DNA of 64,000 nt from Phycisphaerae bacterium RAS2 (GCA_007753915.1 CP036352.1:1922001-1986000), one strand, 5' to 3'; positions 43,791 to 52,420 are shown, counted from the first letter of the stretch. Made by a program: numbers and translations. The notes: generated from the sequence alone by a model not told the origin.

Positions 43791-43896
43791 GCAAGAGTTT
43801 CACGGTGAAACTTGCTAAGCTAGCAGTGTCCCCAAAATGATTCACTTGTATATTTTGTTCATTCAGACATCTCCCCTAACGCTGTTCCGCGTTAGG
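43791..43896. repeat. Two hairpins in the gap before the toxin gene
   Basis: GTTTCAC-G-GTGAAAC (around 43797-43811), extended by GCAAG/TTGC with one bulge, forms a strong hairpin. CCTAACGC (43875-43882) pairs perfectly with GCGTTAGG (43889-43896) around a six-base loop. They lie between the unknown gene at 42932-43714 and the end of the toxin gene. They could be a terminator pair or a recombination scar; neither has a T-run. Confidence 0.4.
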
Positions 43897-43966
43897 ACGG
43901 TTGTAACTTTCCCGGGGAAACACAGTCGGTTGTTTCACTTTGGCACGATGCGATCCGAGGATGGTG

Positions 43967-44404
43967 CTAGTGAGTACGTGCAACGACCTGAAGCCGACGT
44001 GCTTTTATCGCATCGGCCAATTTGTTACGAATCGAATCAAAAAGGGCGCGAGGCAGTTGCCCGTAGGCAACGCTGGCCGCATCGCCGGAATCGCCGAGGC
44101 GGAGGTCCGGCCCAGGCCATGCGAATTGGTTCGCTTCGGCGATGACAACCCACGACCGGCTGTCGTCCAGATTGAGGCGGCGCTTTGTCAGCGGCGGAAT
44201 CTCGACGGCAAGGCTTGGGTCGGAAGGCGGCGTATGCGTGACTGGAACAACGGTCACGACCTGCTCACCCGCGTCGCCGCCGACGACCATTACTACGGCG
44301 CACGGGCGATCCTTGACGCCTTCCTCCTTGCCTTGCTGTTGTTCTGCGGCCCAAAGGTAGGAGTACCGGATAACAAGGCCAGGACATGGCTTCGGCAATG
44401 GCAA
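43967..44404 (-). CDS. PemK/MazF-like toxin of a type II toxin-antitoxin pair
   Basis: The 145-residue protein resembles the PemK-like growth inhibitors carried by many plasmids: PKPCPGLVIRYSYLWAAE, then KDRPCAVVMVV, VVTVVPVTHTPPSDP and RSWVVIAEANQFAWPGPDLR. These proteins cut RNA in the CcdB/MazF fold. It lies five bases downstream of the Phd/YefM-like antitoxin gene on the same strand. The pair would stabilise the element by post-segregational killing. The extra C-terminal stretch past the family core is helical. Confidence 0.75.
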   Translation of the reverse strand: MPLPKPCPGLVIRYSYLWAAEQQQGKEEGVKDRPCAVVMVVGGDAGEQVVTVVPVTHTPPSDPSLAVEIPPLTKRRLNLDDSRSWVVIAEANQFAWPGPDLRLGDSGDAASVAYGQLPRALFDSIRNKLADAIKARRLQVVARTH

Positions 44405-44408
44405 CGGC

Positions 44409-44666
44409 TTACTCGGTTACTTCATTGTCGAATTGGGCGGATTCCGGCGGCGGTTCAGCGGCAAGGAGCGCCTGCAAATCCGCATCCGTGAAGTCATCCA
44501 GCGTCATGACCCTTCGGTCTCGACGCTTGAGTCGCTGGTACTCGTCGCTGGAAAGCAGCACCATGCGGTCGCGGCCGTTGCAGGTAACGGTGACGGGCTC
44601 GGCCAATGCAATATCTTGGATCCTGCCCCACTGGCGTTGCAGTTCTCCGGCGCTGATACGAACCAT
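44409..44666 (-). CDS. Phd/YefM-family antitoxin
   Basis: The 85-residue protein has the Phd/YefM N-terminal DNA-binding fold (MVRISAGELQRQWGRIQDIA, PVTVTCNGRDRMVLLSSDEYQRL). An acidic C-terminal tail of the toxin-neutralising type follows (MTLDDFTDADLQALLAAEPP). It is directly upstream of the PemK-like toxin and should repress their shared promoter, which lies in the region around 44670-44760. Confidence 0.8.
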   Translation of the reverse strand: MVRISAGELQRQWGRIQDIALAEPVTVTCNGRDRMVLLSSDEYQRLKRRDRRVMTLDDFTDADLQALLAAEPPPESAQFDNEVTE

Positions 44667-44837
44667 TTAGGCCCCCATATTCAGATTATCCATGTCATTC
44701 GTATGATACATGAAACTGTCTAAACGCGCAATGGTTATTCGCGTCGTCGCTCGCACCAATGTCTGGCTAGTAGGTTGCCATCGAACTTGAAAAGGCAATA
44801 GAATCGTGATACGAGACGTCAAGGGCTTAGATTGGTG

Positions 44838-45047
44838 ACTTACACAGGTTCTTACACATACACAAATTAAGTGACTGAATTGAACTGTTTATCAACATGT
44901 TAGTAGGATAGCGCACACACTACGAATCTGGAGGTCGGGCGTTCGAATCGCTCCGGGTGCGCCACTTTTCCTAAGCAAAGTCAATGGATTGCTAGTTTCC
45001 ATTGACTTTGCTGGCCTCGTAAAATACTGTTACACAGTACTTACACA
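44838..45047. other. Attachment-site-like region with tRNA-Arg 3' fragment and arm repeats
   Basis: The core is a 45-base 3' fragment of a tRNA-Arg(ACG) at 44920-44964. It runs from the anticodon loop CTACGAA through a T arm with TTCGAAT to an encoded CCA. The 5' half of the tRNA is absent. ACTTACACA occurs at 44838-44846 and 45039-45047, and TTACACA again at 44852-44858 and 45030-45036, so direct repeats flank the core on both sides. This is the layout of core plus arm-type integrase sites of a phage-like attP. The integrase gene follows at 45070. Confidence 0.55.
44974..45012. repeat. Perfect 15-bp inverted repeat beside the tRNA-Arg fragment
   Basis: AGCAAAGTCAATGGA (44974-44988) and its exact reverse complement TCCATTGACTTTGCT (44998-45012) are separated by nine bases. 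The pair begins ten bases after the CCA of the tRNA fragment and ends 57 bases before the integrase start. No T-run follows, so it is less likely to be a terminator. It could be part of the recombination site or an mRNA leader structure. Confidence 0.6.
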
Positions 45048-45069
45048 CTTCGGGCCAAATCTATCCTGT

Positions 45070-46317
45070 ATGGAAACACATTCGTTGATGGGAGGAAGAC
45101 TCCACGTCTACAAACGCGAGAACAGCCGCTATTGGCAGTGCTCGACCTTCCTCGCTGGTAGGAACCGCCGCATCAGCACGAAGGAAGAAAGCCTGTCGCA
45201 CGCGAAGGAAGTTGCCGAAGACTGGTACCTCGAACTCAAAGGCAAGCTGCGCACCGGCGAAATCAAAGACGGCAAGACATTTCGCACGGCGGCAGATCAA
45301 TTCCATCGCGAATACCAGATTATTACCCAAGGACAGCGCAGTCCTCGCCATGTAAGGAACCAAAACGACAAGATTCGCCTGCACCTTGTTCCGTACTTTG
45401 GCAACATGGTATTGTCGGAGATTACCGCAGGAACCGTGCAGGAATATCGAGTTCATCGTGCGCAACAACTGGTAAAGAAACGCAACCACGCGCAGGAAAT
45501 GTCGGATCAGAAGGACGACGAGAAAAAGTTCACATATTCGCCCCCTTCAAGGAGTACGATTCACCATGAGATCGTTGCACTCCGCCAGGTGCTCAAGACA
45601 GCCCAACGGCATGGCTGGATACAGCATGTTCCCGACTTCTCCGCTCCGTACAAATCGGCGGGCAAGATCGTACATCGGGCCTGGTTTTCTCCGACGGAAT
45701 ATCGCCAGCTTTATCAGGCAACTCGCGCTGGTACGGCGTCGCCGATCTCAAAGAGCGAGAAGGCGCAGCATGACTGGAAGGCCGCTTGCGATTTCCATGA
45801 TTATGTCTTGTTCATGGGAAACACCGGACTTCGCCCGGATGAAGCCGCCCGGCTGGAATACCGGGACGTACAAATCGAGAAAGACCATGCTACGGGCGAG
45901 ACGATCTTGGTAATCGAGGTGCGCGGCAAGCGCGGCGTCGGCTACTGCAAGAGCACGAAGGGGGCCGTCAGGCCCTTTGTTCGGCTACGTCAACGCCATA
46001 ACGCCAAACCAACCAATCGCCTTTTTCCAGTCAGTCATCAAAAAAGACTGGCGCGCATCTTGCACAAACTTGGCCTAAAGACTGACCGCGATGGTAACCA
46101 GCGAACCGCCTACAGTCTGCGTCACACTTATATCTGCCTCCGACTGATGGAAGGCGCGGACATCTACCAGATCGCGAAGAACTGCCGCACAAGTGTCGAG
46201 ATGATCGAGAAGCATTATGCGGTGCATATCAAGAACACGCTGGACGCCGCTGCGATCAACGTCCGCAGGCCCAGGCCGGCGAAGGCTGCAAAGCGAGATA
46301 AGGAATCCAGCGTCTAA
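45070..46317 (+). CDS. Second tyrosine recombinase/integrase
   Basis: The 415-residue protein has an N-terminal arm-binding region, a core-binding domain (around residues 70-190), and a catalytic domain. The latter has GNTGLRPDEAARLEYRDV (first Arg), YSLRHTYICLRLMEG (the HxxR box with Tyr in place of His) and EKHYAVHIKN with the nucleophile Tyr. It is not closely similar to the integrase at 25 kb. The start was set at the ATG after the arm repeats; the frame extends to 44989 without a better site. It probably acts on the tRNA-Arg-like site upstream. Confidence 0.85.
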   Translation: METHSLMGGRLHVYKRENSRYWQCSTFLAGRNRRISTKEESLSHAKEVAEDWYLELKGKLRTGEIKDGKTFRTAADQFHREYQIITQGQRSPRHVRNQNDKIRLHLVPYFGNMVLSEITAGTVQEYRVHRAQQLVKKRNHAQEMSDQKDDEKKFTYSPPSRSTIHHEIVALRQVLKTAQRHGWIQHVPDFSAPYKSAGKIVHRAWFSPTEYRQLYQATRAGTASPISKSEKAQHDWKAACDFHDYVLFMGNTGLRPDEAARLEYRDVQIEKDHATGETILVIEVRGKRGVGYCKSTKGAVRPFVRLRQRHNAKPTNRLFPVSHQKRLARILHKLGLKTDRDGNQRTAYSLRHTYICLRLMEGADIYQIAKNCRTSVEMIEKHYAVHIKNTLDAAAINVRRPRPAKAAKRDKESSV

Positions 46318-46636
46318 CTCCAATTCTCATTGGTGAAGCACCGCAGCAATAATGAGAATGACGCGGAAATCCATCTACGGCTGAGGCACTGCAAGATTCC
46401 TTCAAACTGCCGTAAGAACGAATCACAGCGCTCAACAAGCCTTTGAAGACAGTGCATCGACGAACTGAGCGAAGCTGTTGTCGCGTCAGAGGTCGGGCAG
46501 TAAACTAAGACATCGGCAGATGTAGAAGGTATTGGCTCGATAGGATTCGACGCTCACTTGAAAGCTCTAAGCGGGTGAAGCGTTCGATGATAGGGACGCT
46601 GGGCGGCAACAATTCAGCGCAGGCGAAAGGTGACAA
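46318..46636. other. Gap after the second integrase
   Basis: There is no gene in this 319-base stretch. The only structure noted is a 9-bp inverted repeat, ATTCTCATT (46323-46331) and AATGAGAAT (46351-46359), close behind the integrase stop. No copy of the tRNA-Arg fragment, which would mark the other end of an inserted element, was found here. Confidence 0.4.
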
Positions 46637-47296
46637 ATGAGCAAAAACAAGCAGCAAGATCAGGAGTACCGTCATCCGATTCCACGAAAGCAGGTGCTTC
46701 TGCTTTCCTGCATGGACCTACGGTTGCTCGATGATACCGTCGAGTTTATGAATAGATTGAACTTGACAAATCGTTATGACCAGATTGTCTTTGCTGGGGC
46801 TGCATTGGGAGTCCTGCGATTGCATAGTCCCCCGGCAAATGCGAAGGTTGCCAGTAGTTCTTCAAAATGGAGCGACGTCTTTTTTCATCATCTTCAAGTT
46901 GCAATCGACGTACTTGGGAGAAAAATAAAGGACATTTTTATCCTAGAGCATCGAGATTGTGGAGCTTATCAGCATTTTCACCCAACACACAACAAGCCCT
47001 ACGAGGAAGGGGAGGAGGCGTTGGAGGAAAAGCATCACCGCGAGCAAGCCTTTCTCTTGGCTGAGGCGATCCGTGATTATTGCCGCGATCAACAAGAACG
47101 AGCGCGTAAATCGCTAAGGAAGGCCAAGGCCGAAGGAAATAGCGCCGACCAGATCAAAGCCGAAAACCAGCTTGATGCCTGGGCGGATATTAAGGTGCGC
47201 TGCTTTCTGATGGAACTTGACGGCGAAGTCAAACATCTTCGCAAGAGCAAGAAGAAACATAACAAGTCTAAGAGTCGCACCAAACGCAAGAAATAA
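46637..47296 (+). CDS. Beta-carbonic-anhydrase-like protein
   Basis: The 219-residue protein has LLSCMDLRLLDDTVEF, which fits the Cys-x-Asp-x-Arg zinc and dyad motif of beta-carbonic anhydrases. FILEHRDCGAYQHF follows, the His-x-x-Cys that completes the zinc site. VRCFLMELDGEV near the end matches the family's last strand. The C-terminus is very basic (KHNKSKSRTKRKK), which is unusual. It may be a hydratase or a related zinc enzyme of unknown substrate. AAAGG precedes the ATG. It lies between the second integrase and backbone genes and could be cargo of that insertion. Confidence 0.65.
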   Translation: MSKNKQQDQEYRHPIPRKQVLLLSCMDLRLLDDTVEFMNRLNLTNRYDQIVFAGAALGVLRLHSPPANAKVASSSSKWSDVFFHHLQVAIDVLGRKIKDIFILEHRDCGAYQHFHPTHNKPYEEGEEALEEKHHREQAFLLAEAIRDYCRDQQERARKSLRKAKAEGNSADQIKAENQLDAWADIKVRCFLMELDGEVKHLRKSKKKHNKSKSRTKRKK

Positions 47297-47390
47297 ATTA
47301 CACGAAGAATTGCCGCATATTAAGCAAGGCTTTATGCCAAGCAGTGGTTGACAGAGGCAACTATCGGCATTCATCGGACATCACCGGCGC

Positions 47391-48431
47391 TCACCGCTCT
47401 TCCGACAGCACCGCAAAGTTGGCGACGTCATCAAGGTTGCCGTAGAAGCCGTCCTTTCCGGCGGAGAGGATGATGAAGCTGTCCATGCGGACCGGCCTAG
47501 GATAACGAATGAGCTTGGGGTCGGTGGCGGTATAGGTGGTGGCGCGGAATGAGCGGATAAACTCGGCGAAGCCAGGCCCGTTGGAACCGGCGATCTGGTT
47601 GGGGATAGCCTCCAATCCGTCGTAGTCCGCCGTCGTGATGGGCAGGTTGGCATCGGCGATGCGATGCCGCCTGTTGTACGGGCTGGCCTGGTCGTAGCTG
47701 GTGAAGACCTGATTATCCATGCCGTCGTAGAAACCATTGCCCGCCAACGCGAGATCGGTCGGCGCTGGCACCGCATCGGTCTGCGAGATAATCGGCGAGT
47801 CAGCATTAGAGGTTGGGTTAGCGCGGTAATACAGAATCGGCCAGCCGAAGCGATCGACGAACACGCGTGCGAGCAAGGGGACGCTTCCCGGCTGCGGATT
47901 GTTGCCGGCGATAAGCGGCTGCGGGTTGCCGAGCGTATTCGGGACTTCGCCACCGCCGTCGCTGGGCGGCTCGGCCAAGGATGACATGCTGACGCCATCG
48001 GCCGGACTGTAGTATTTCTGGCGGTCGTTAGAGGGGTTCCATCGGTCGTAGGTGGTTCCGGCTGCGCTGGGCATCGGGTCGTAGCCGAGCATGTCGCGTC
48101 CCACCAGAACATCCGCCAGCAGGTGCGCGCCCTGCAACTCATTCGCGCCGTTACCCAGCGCCCAATTCGCCAACTGCGCATCGCGCGTGCCCGCCAAGTT
48201 GTACGGGTCCGTCGTGTAGAGGCCGGGGTTGGAAGGGGGATAGGAATCTTTGTCAGCGTGGAACGCCTCCAGTCCGTCTGTCATAGCCTTGATCTGCGCT
48301 TTGGTGGCAGTCCGGCGCGCACGGTCGCGCGCTGCGCCCAACGCCGGAACAAGAATGCCGATCAGCAGGACAATGATGGCCATGACGGTGAGCAGTTCGA
48401 TCAGCGTGAAGGCGCGGCGTTTGGTGACCAT
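47391..48431 (-). CDS. Prepilin-like protein with type IV pilin N-terminal methylation motif
   Basis: The 346-residue protein starts MVTKRR, then AFTLIELLTVMAIIVLLIGI, the class III/type II secretion pseudopilin signal with the glutamate at +5 of the mature chain. A long coil and a globular part follow with many Asn and Gly. It would be cleaved by prepilin peptidase and inserted in the membrane, either as a pseudopilin or as one of the many planctomycete proteins of this type with unknown role. GGAGGA lies eight bases before the ATG; the longer frame is not needed. It lies downstream of the LuxR-type regulator on the same strand. Confidence 0.85.
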   Translation of the reverse strand: MVTKRRAFTLIELLTVMAIIVLLIGILVPALGAARDRARRTATKAQIKAMTDGLEAFHADKDSYPPSNPGLYTTDPYNLAGTRDAQLANWALGNGANELQGAHLLADVLVGRDMLGYDPMPSAAGTTYDRWNPSNDRQKYYSPADGVSMSSLAEPPSDGGGEVPNTLGNPQPLIAGNNPQPGSVPLLARVFVDRFGWPILYYRANPTSNADSPIISQTDAVPAPTDLALAGNGFYDGMDNQVFTSYDQASPYNRRHRIADANLPITTADYDGLEAIPNQIAGSNGPGFAEFIRSFRATTYTATDPKLIRYPRPVRMDSFIILSAGKDGFYGNLDDVANFAVLSEER

Positions 48432-48560
48432 TTGCAATTCCTCCGGAGCGTTGGGTATTTGCCGTTTTGGCGGCATGGCTGTGGACGCCGCTTGCGCGCG
48501 GACACGTCCTCAACGGCTCAAGATACGAAATTCCCAAGTGGTCAAAAATCCATCAAATCT

Positions 48561-48611
48561 GATGACATCGCTACCGATGTCATCATTGGCGATGTCATCG
48601 TTAGTGATGAC
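48561..48611. repeat. GATGAC palindrome cluster upstream of the prepilin gene
   Basis: GATGACATCG (48561-48570) faces CGATGTCATC (48575-48584) as a perfect 10-bp palindrome. A second CGATGTCATC lies at 48590-48599 and another GATGAC at 48606-48611. They sit between the LuxR-type gene and the prepilin gene, where operator sites are expected. A related GTCATC/GATGAC palindrome occurs at 54152-54169. Confidence 0.55.
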
Positions 48612-48915
48612 GCGCCAGCCGGACCCAGGCAACCTGTGCGATGGCGAAGATTCGCAGAATCAGCTCTCCGCGATCCCGCAGCCCGTTGCGTCGAAAGATG
48701 CGTCTTAAGTGCGTTCGCACCGTCGGTTCCTTAATTCCGAGTTCGGATGCGATCTGCTTGTCGCAGAGCCCCCGGAGGACTTGAGACGTCACTTTCACTT
48801 GCTGGGGGGAGAGCTGAAGTGTGCGAATGACCAGCGCCCAGGTGTCGGTGTTGAGCGCGGGCAGCTTGGGGATAGGCTGCGAATTCTGCGAGAAATCAGG
48901 AGATATATGAACCAT
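48601..48915 (-). CDS. LuxR-type helix-turn-helix regulator
   Basis: The 104-residue protein has a single LuxR/GerE helix-turn-helix domain: LSPQQVKVTSQVLRGLCDKQ, then ASELGIKEPTVRTHLRRIFR. The receiver or sensor domain usual in this family is missing. The ATG at 48915 was chosen because sequence upstream looks like an RNA leader, not like protein. A longer frame to 49047 exists. It lies upstream of and in line with the prepilin gene, and may control that gene through the palindromes in the intervening 170 bases. Confidence 0.75.
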   Translation of the reverse strand: MVHISPDFSQNSQPIPKLPALNTDTWALVIRTLQLSPQQVKVTSQVLRGLCDKQIASELGIKEPTVRTHLRRIFRRNGLRDRGELILRIFAIAQVAWVRLARHH

Positions 48916-48927
48916 CGGCGCGGCCCC

Positions 48928-49045
48928 GAAAAAAAAGAGGGCGTCAAACCAAGGCCGCTCCAGAAACCCCCGCCAAGGGGCGAAGAGAACGTACCCTGGC
49001 CGACGCCCCTTTCGGGGCGCGGCATCCAAGGCACTGCTTCTCTTC
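48928..49045 (-). promoter_or_regulatory. Attenuator-like leader of the LuxR-type gene
   Basis: On the minus strand, GCGCCCC pairs with GGGGCGTC to make one tight hairpin (about 49001-49019). The same GGGCGTC can instead pair with GACGCCC at 48938-48944, which is followed by TTTTTTTT, a terminator-like end. Outer arms GAAGAGAA/TTCTCTTC (48982-48989 and 49038-49045) add to the structure. These competing hairpins resemble an attenuator. The alternative is a dispersed palindromic repeat. Confidence 0.3.
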
Positions 49046-49282
49046 ATGAAACTTGGCGGTTTTTCTGAAAGCAGCGTCTTGACGCTTGCGCGTCAAACTT
49101 AGTTGTCACCGACCGCGTAAGCGCGACCGGCAGTTGCATTATACGCTTGGATCGTGAAATCAAACCAATGGAGTGTGAATCAGCCCAACGTCCAGCCGAA
49201 CCACAATGAACGAGGACGGCAGCGAGGCCATTTAGAACGGCTTGACTACCTGCGATTGGTCAATAAACGAGGAGTCAACAAA

Positions 49283-49310
49283 AAAGGTCCGTGCGGTGAG
49301 CACGAACCTT
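49283..49310 (-). terminator. Rho-independent terminator downstream of the beta-helix gene
   Basis: AAGGTTCGTGC pairs with GCACGGACCTT (one mismatch, five-base loop) on the minus strand and is followed by TTTTTT. Between this and the gene end at 49441 is another stem with a perfect 12-bp arm, CCCGCACCGGAG (49395-49406) and CTCCGGTGCGGG (49421-49432). The rest of the 525 bases between the LuxR gene and the beta-helix gene shows no gene. Confidence 0.7.
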
Positions 49311-49440
49311 CGGTCCCTCTCGGGCCGGAGAGTGAGAAGTGAATCTCAGGACCGTCTGTCTATTCTGCCAACTTGGCCTGTTAATTTCAAGAGTCCCGCA
49401 CCGGAGCAGTCAGAGACTAGCTCCGGTGCGGGTCGTTCAG

Positions 49441-52305
49441 TTAACTTTCGGGATTCCCGAAGAGCAGCCCCAATTCCGCCAGTTTGGCTCGGGCGGATTG
49501 GAATTGCTCGAAGCCGGTGGATTCGCATTGCGGCCCCCAGCATTGCTGCATGGCCCAGTCGTGGAACACGGCCCAGCATTCGGCTTCGGTCAGTTCAGCA
49601 CAGGGGCCTTCGGACGAACTACTCATCATGGATTCGCCGCCGCCCATGAGGGACTCTTCTTCATCGCAGCACTCATCCTCGTTCGCGTCAACGCACTCTT
49701 CCAGTAGAATGTCACATTCGTCCGGCACGTCGTTCGCGTTCGCGTCGCAGCTCGTCTCCTCCGCGATGTCGCACTCGTCGGGAATCTCGTTCTCGTTGCA
49801 GTCATAGCTGCCCAGGCCCGGCGGCAGCGTCAGGTCGCACTCGTCGGGATAGCCGTTCTCATTGCAGTCGGGGCTGACCCACTCATCGCCATCCGGGTCT
49901 TCCGGGTCCACGTCGCAGTCATCCGGAACGCCGTTCTCGTTGCAGTCGTCTTCGCACTCATCAGGGACGCCGTTCGTGTTGCAGTCGGGGCTGACCCACT
50001 CGTCGCCATCCGGGTCTTCGGGATCGAGGTCGCAGTCATCGGGCACGCCGTTGCTGTTGCAGTCGCGCTCGCACTCGTCGGGAATGCCGTTTTCGTTGCA
50101 ATCGAGGCTTTCTTCGTCGGCGATGTCCTTCTCGTCGGGCACGTCGTTGCCGTTGCAGTCGGTCTGGCACTCATCCGGCACGCCGTTCTCGTCGACGTCA
50201 ACGCTCGTCTCGGCCGCGATGTCGCACTCGTCGGGGATGAAGTTGCCGTTGCAGTCCTGGCTCGTGCCCTCGGCGATATCGTTGGCGTCGGGGACTTCGT
50301 TCTCGTTGCAGTCGGCGATGCCGCGCTCCAGCCCGCCTTCGGCGCAGGTGTAGCAGCCATCGGTCACGCCAAGCAGCACGCTGACGAAGCAGGGCACGTC
50401 GTCGAGCGTCAGTTCACCATCAAGCGTGCTGTCCGCGCAGTCGCAGACATCGCTCTCCGCGGGGTTGTCGAGCAGGCAGTTGACGAACGGCTGGATATCA
50501 AGGCCGTTCACTTTCTGGTCGCCGTTGGCGTCGCCGATGCAGTTCTCGAACGCGCCCATGTCGGTGAAGGTATGCGTTCCGACTCCCGTGTCGGCGATGT
50601 TGGGGCGGTCCACGGCCCGGATGTGCAGATCGAGGTCCGGCGTCGCGTCGCCGTTGTTGGCCGGATCGCCATCCACGTCATGAACGTCATCGTCAACCTG
50701 GTCAAAGTCGGCAGAATCCAGACATGCACTACAGAGGCGCAGCCGATAGTTGTACCCGTCGGGATCGGCGAACCAGGGATCAACGTTCTTGTTTGTCGCG
50801 CCACCGATGCCGCCCATGACATCGCAATAGGTTGCGGTCAGGGTCGCGGACCCGCCCACTGCAATTTGTTGCTCAACGGTCGAACCGGTAGGCGCCTCAT
50901 TGCCCCATAGTATGGAATTCCGAATGGTCGCGTTGCCGACCGAATAGATGCCGCCATGCAGGCTGGTTGCTCCATTGTCGGCGACGGTGCAGTTCACAAG
51001 GATCGAGATTGACCCGCTTGAGTAAATCGCACCGCCATTGTCCGCTTGGTTCTTGGCAAGGAGTGAGTTCAACGCATCAAGCGTCGTGCCCGAAAAGGTG
51101 ATGGCACCACCATCGGCAAAAGCCGAGTTTGAAAAGAAGCGAGTATTGACGCTTGTAAATACCGTACAGCTGGCATAGATCGCCCCGCCTGAGTAGGCCT
51201 CGTTCCCGTCGAAGTCGCAGGCTACGACAATCGAATCATCGGCCACGACATAAAGAGCACCCCCATTCTCCTGGTCGGCGATGTTGGATGAAAAACTGCA
51301 ATTACGAAAGATTGCGTCGGTGCCGGAATACAAAACCGCGCCGCCCGAACCAAATGTACTTGCGTTGGCGTCGAACTCCGAATCAATGATGCTCAAATCC
51401 TCGCCCTGCAAGTGGTATATCGCCCCACCATTAAACGAAGCCGTATTGGAACTGAAACTACAATCGACAATACGCGTGTCGATAGAGTTTTGGTTGTGAA
51501 TCGCCCCGCCGTAGTCCGCGTTCTCGTGATTAGTGAAAGTGCAGTCGGTGATTTCCGCCGAGGCGACTTCCGAAATCTCCAGCGCGCCGCCTAGTGGCGC
51601 AGAATTGGACCAAAAACTAGATTGCGCAATATCGAGGATTCCACCATACGCGAAAATCGCGCCTCCAAAGGCGGCCGCGACATTGTCGTGAAAAACGCAA
51701 TTGAAGTATTCACTTTGCGACCCACCGTGATCAACCGCTCCGCCAGACGCCGCACGGTTGCAATGAAACTCGCAATCTAACACTTGCAGTGTCGATCCCA
51801 TGCCGACGATCTGAAGCCCACCGCCATCGCCAAACCCTGCATTGCCGCGAACAATCTGAAAACCCTGCAAGACAGTTCCGCTCCCAACATTGACCGCCTT
51901 GACAACATGCACGCTGTTCGTGTCGTCGTCGAGCGCGCAGCCATTGCTATCATCGTGGTCGATGTCCCCCGAAAGGATGGTTGGAAACTTGCTCGGAGCG
52001 TATTCATCGGGGTCGCTCCCAGTCCCGCCCCGGAAACCGCCCTTGAGCAAGACCCCATTGACCAGCTCGAACGACACGGTGTGATCGGTGTTGTGCGGAA
52101 AGTAGATACCTTGTGCCACGCGAATCTCATCGCCGCTGCTTGCCTCCGCGAGGGCGTCCTGCAAATTGGTATGCGCATCGCCCCACCACGAGCCATCGCC
52201 TGTTCCCGTTGCGGTGTCATCTACATAGATGATTGTCGCATGCGCGCTTGCGTAGACGGAGATTGCAATAGCAGCGGACACGGCAAGAAAAGCCTGGCGT
52301 TGCAT
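49441..52305 (-). CDS. Secreted parallel beta-helix protein with dockerin-like and calcium-loop repeats
   Basis: The 954-residue protein has a signal peptide (LAVSAAIAISVYASAHA), then TIIYVDDTATGTGDGSWWGDA, the usual opening of right-handed beta-helix proteins. About 450 residues of beta-helix coils follow, with the repeated theme GGAIY (for example DNGGAIYSSGSISILVNCTV). Next comes a dockerin type I-like part (GDANGDQKVNGLDIQPFVNC), and then about ten Cys- and Asp-rich calcium-loop units, DCNENGIPDEC and variants. It is probably surface-exposed or secreted. The ATG at 52305 follows GAAAGGG; the upstream extension overlaps the divergent promoter. Confidence 0.85.
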   Translation of the reverse strand: MQRQAFLAVSAAIAISVYASAHATIIYVDDTATGTGDGSWWGDAHTNLQDALAEASSGDEIRVAQGIYFPHNTDHTVSFELVNGVLLKGGFRGGTGSDPDEYAPSKFPTILSGDIDHDDSNGCALDDDTNSVHVVKAVNVGSGTVLQGFQIVRGNAGFGDGGGLQIVGMGSTLQVLDCEFHCNRAASGGAVDHGGSQSEYFNCVFHDNVAAAFGGAIFAYGGILDIAQSSFWSNSAPLGGALEISEVASAEITDCTFTNHENADYGGAIHNQNSIDTRIVDCSFSSNTASFNGGAIYHLQGEDLSIIDSEFDANASTFGSGGAVLYSGTDAIFRNCSFSSNIADQENGGALYVVADDSIVVACDFDGNEAYSGGAIYASCTVFTSVNTRFFSNSAFADGGAITFSGTTLDALNSLLAKNQADNGGAIYSSGSISILVNCTVADNGATSLHGGIYSVGNATIRNSILWGNEAPTGSTVEQQIAVGGSATLTATYCDVMGGIGGATNKNVDPWFADPDGYNYRLRLCSACLDSADFDQVDDDVHDVDGDPANNGDATPDLDLHIRAVDRPNIADTGVGTHTFTDMGAFENCIGDANGDQKVNGLDIQPFVNCLLDNPAESDVCDCADSTLDGELTLDDVPCFVSVLLGVTDGCYTCAEGGLERGIADCNENEVPDANDIAEGTSQDCNGNFIPDECDIAAETSVDVDENGVPDECQTDCNGNDVPDEKDIADEESLDCNENGIPDECERDCNSNGVPDDCDLDPEDPDGDEWVSPDCNTNGVPDECEDDCNENGVPDDCDVDPEDPDGDEWVSPDCNENGYPDECDLTLPPGLGSYDCNENEIPDECDIAEETSCDANANDVPDECDILLEECVDANEDECCDEEESLMGGGESMMSSSSEGPCAELTEAECWAVFHDWAMQQCWGPQCESTGFEQFQSARAKLAELGLLFGNPES

Positions 52306-52352
52306 GGATTGGCCCTTTCGTCTTCTACCCGATTCACCGGCCCGGGCACAGC

Positions 52353-52382
52353 TTGAATTCAGCCCCCAGTGCCGCGTATAAT
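52353..52382 (+). promoter_or_regulatory. Promoter of the first PEP-CTERM gene
   Basis: TTGAAT (52353-52358) and a perfect TATAAT (52377-52382) are 18 bases apart. The surrounding sequence CCCAGCTTGAAT recurs before the second PEP-CTERM gene, so both promoters appear to descend from the same duplication. The first ATG at 52388 is too close to the -10 to be translated, which supports the start at 52421. Confidence 0.65.
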
Positions 52383-52420
52383 ACACAATGGAGCGAACGG
52401 TGCAAGCCATTCTACAACAT

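Noticed and set aside
48916-49047. N-terminal extension of the LuxR-type gene to 49047
   Set aside because: The extension is made of hairpin-forming DNA without protein-like features, although the frame is open.
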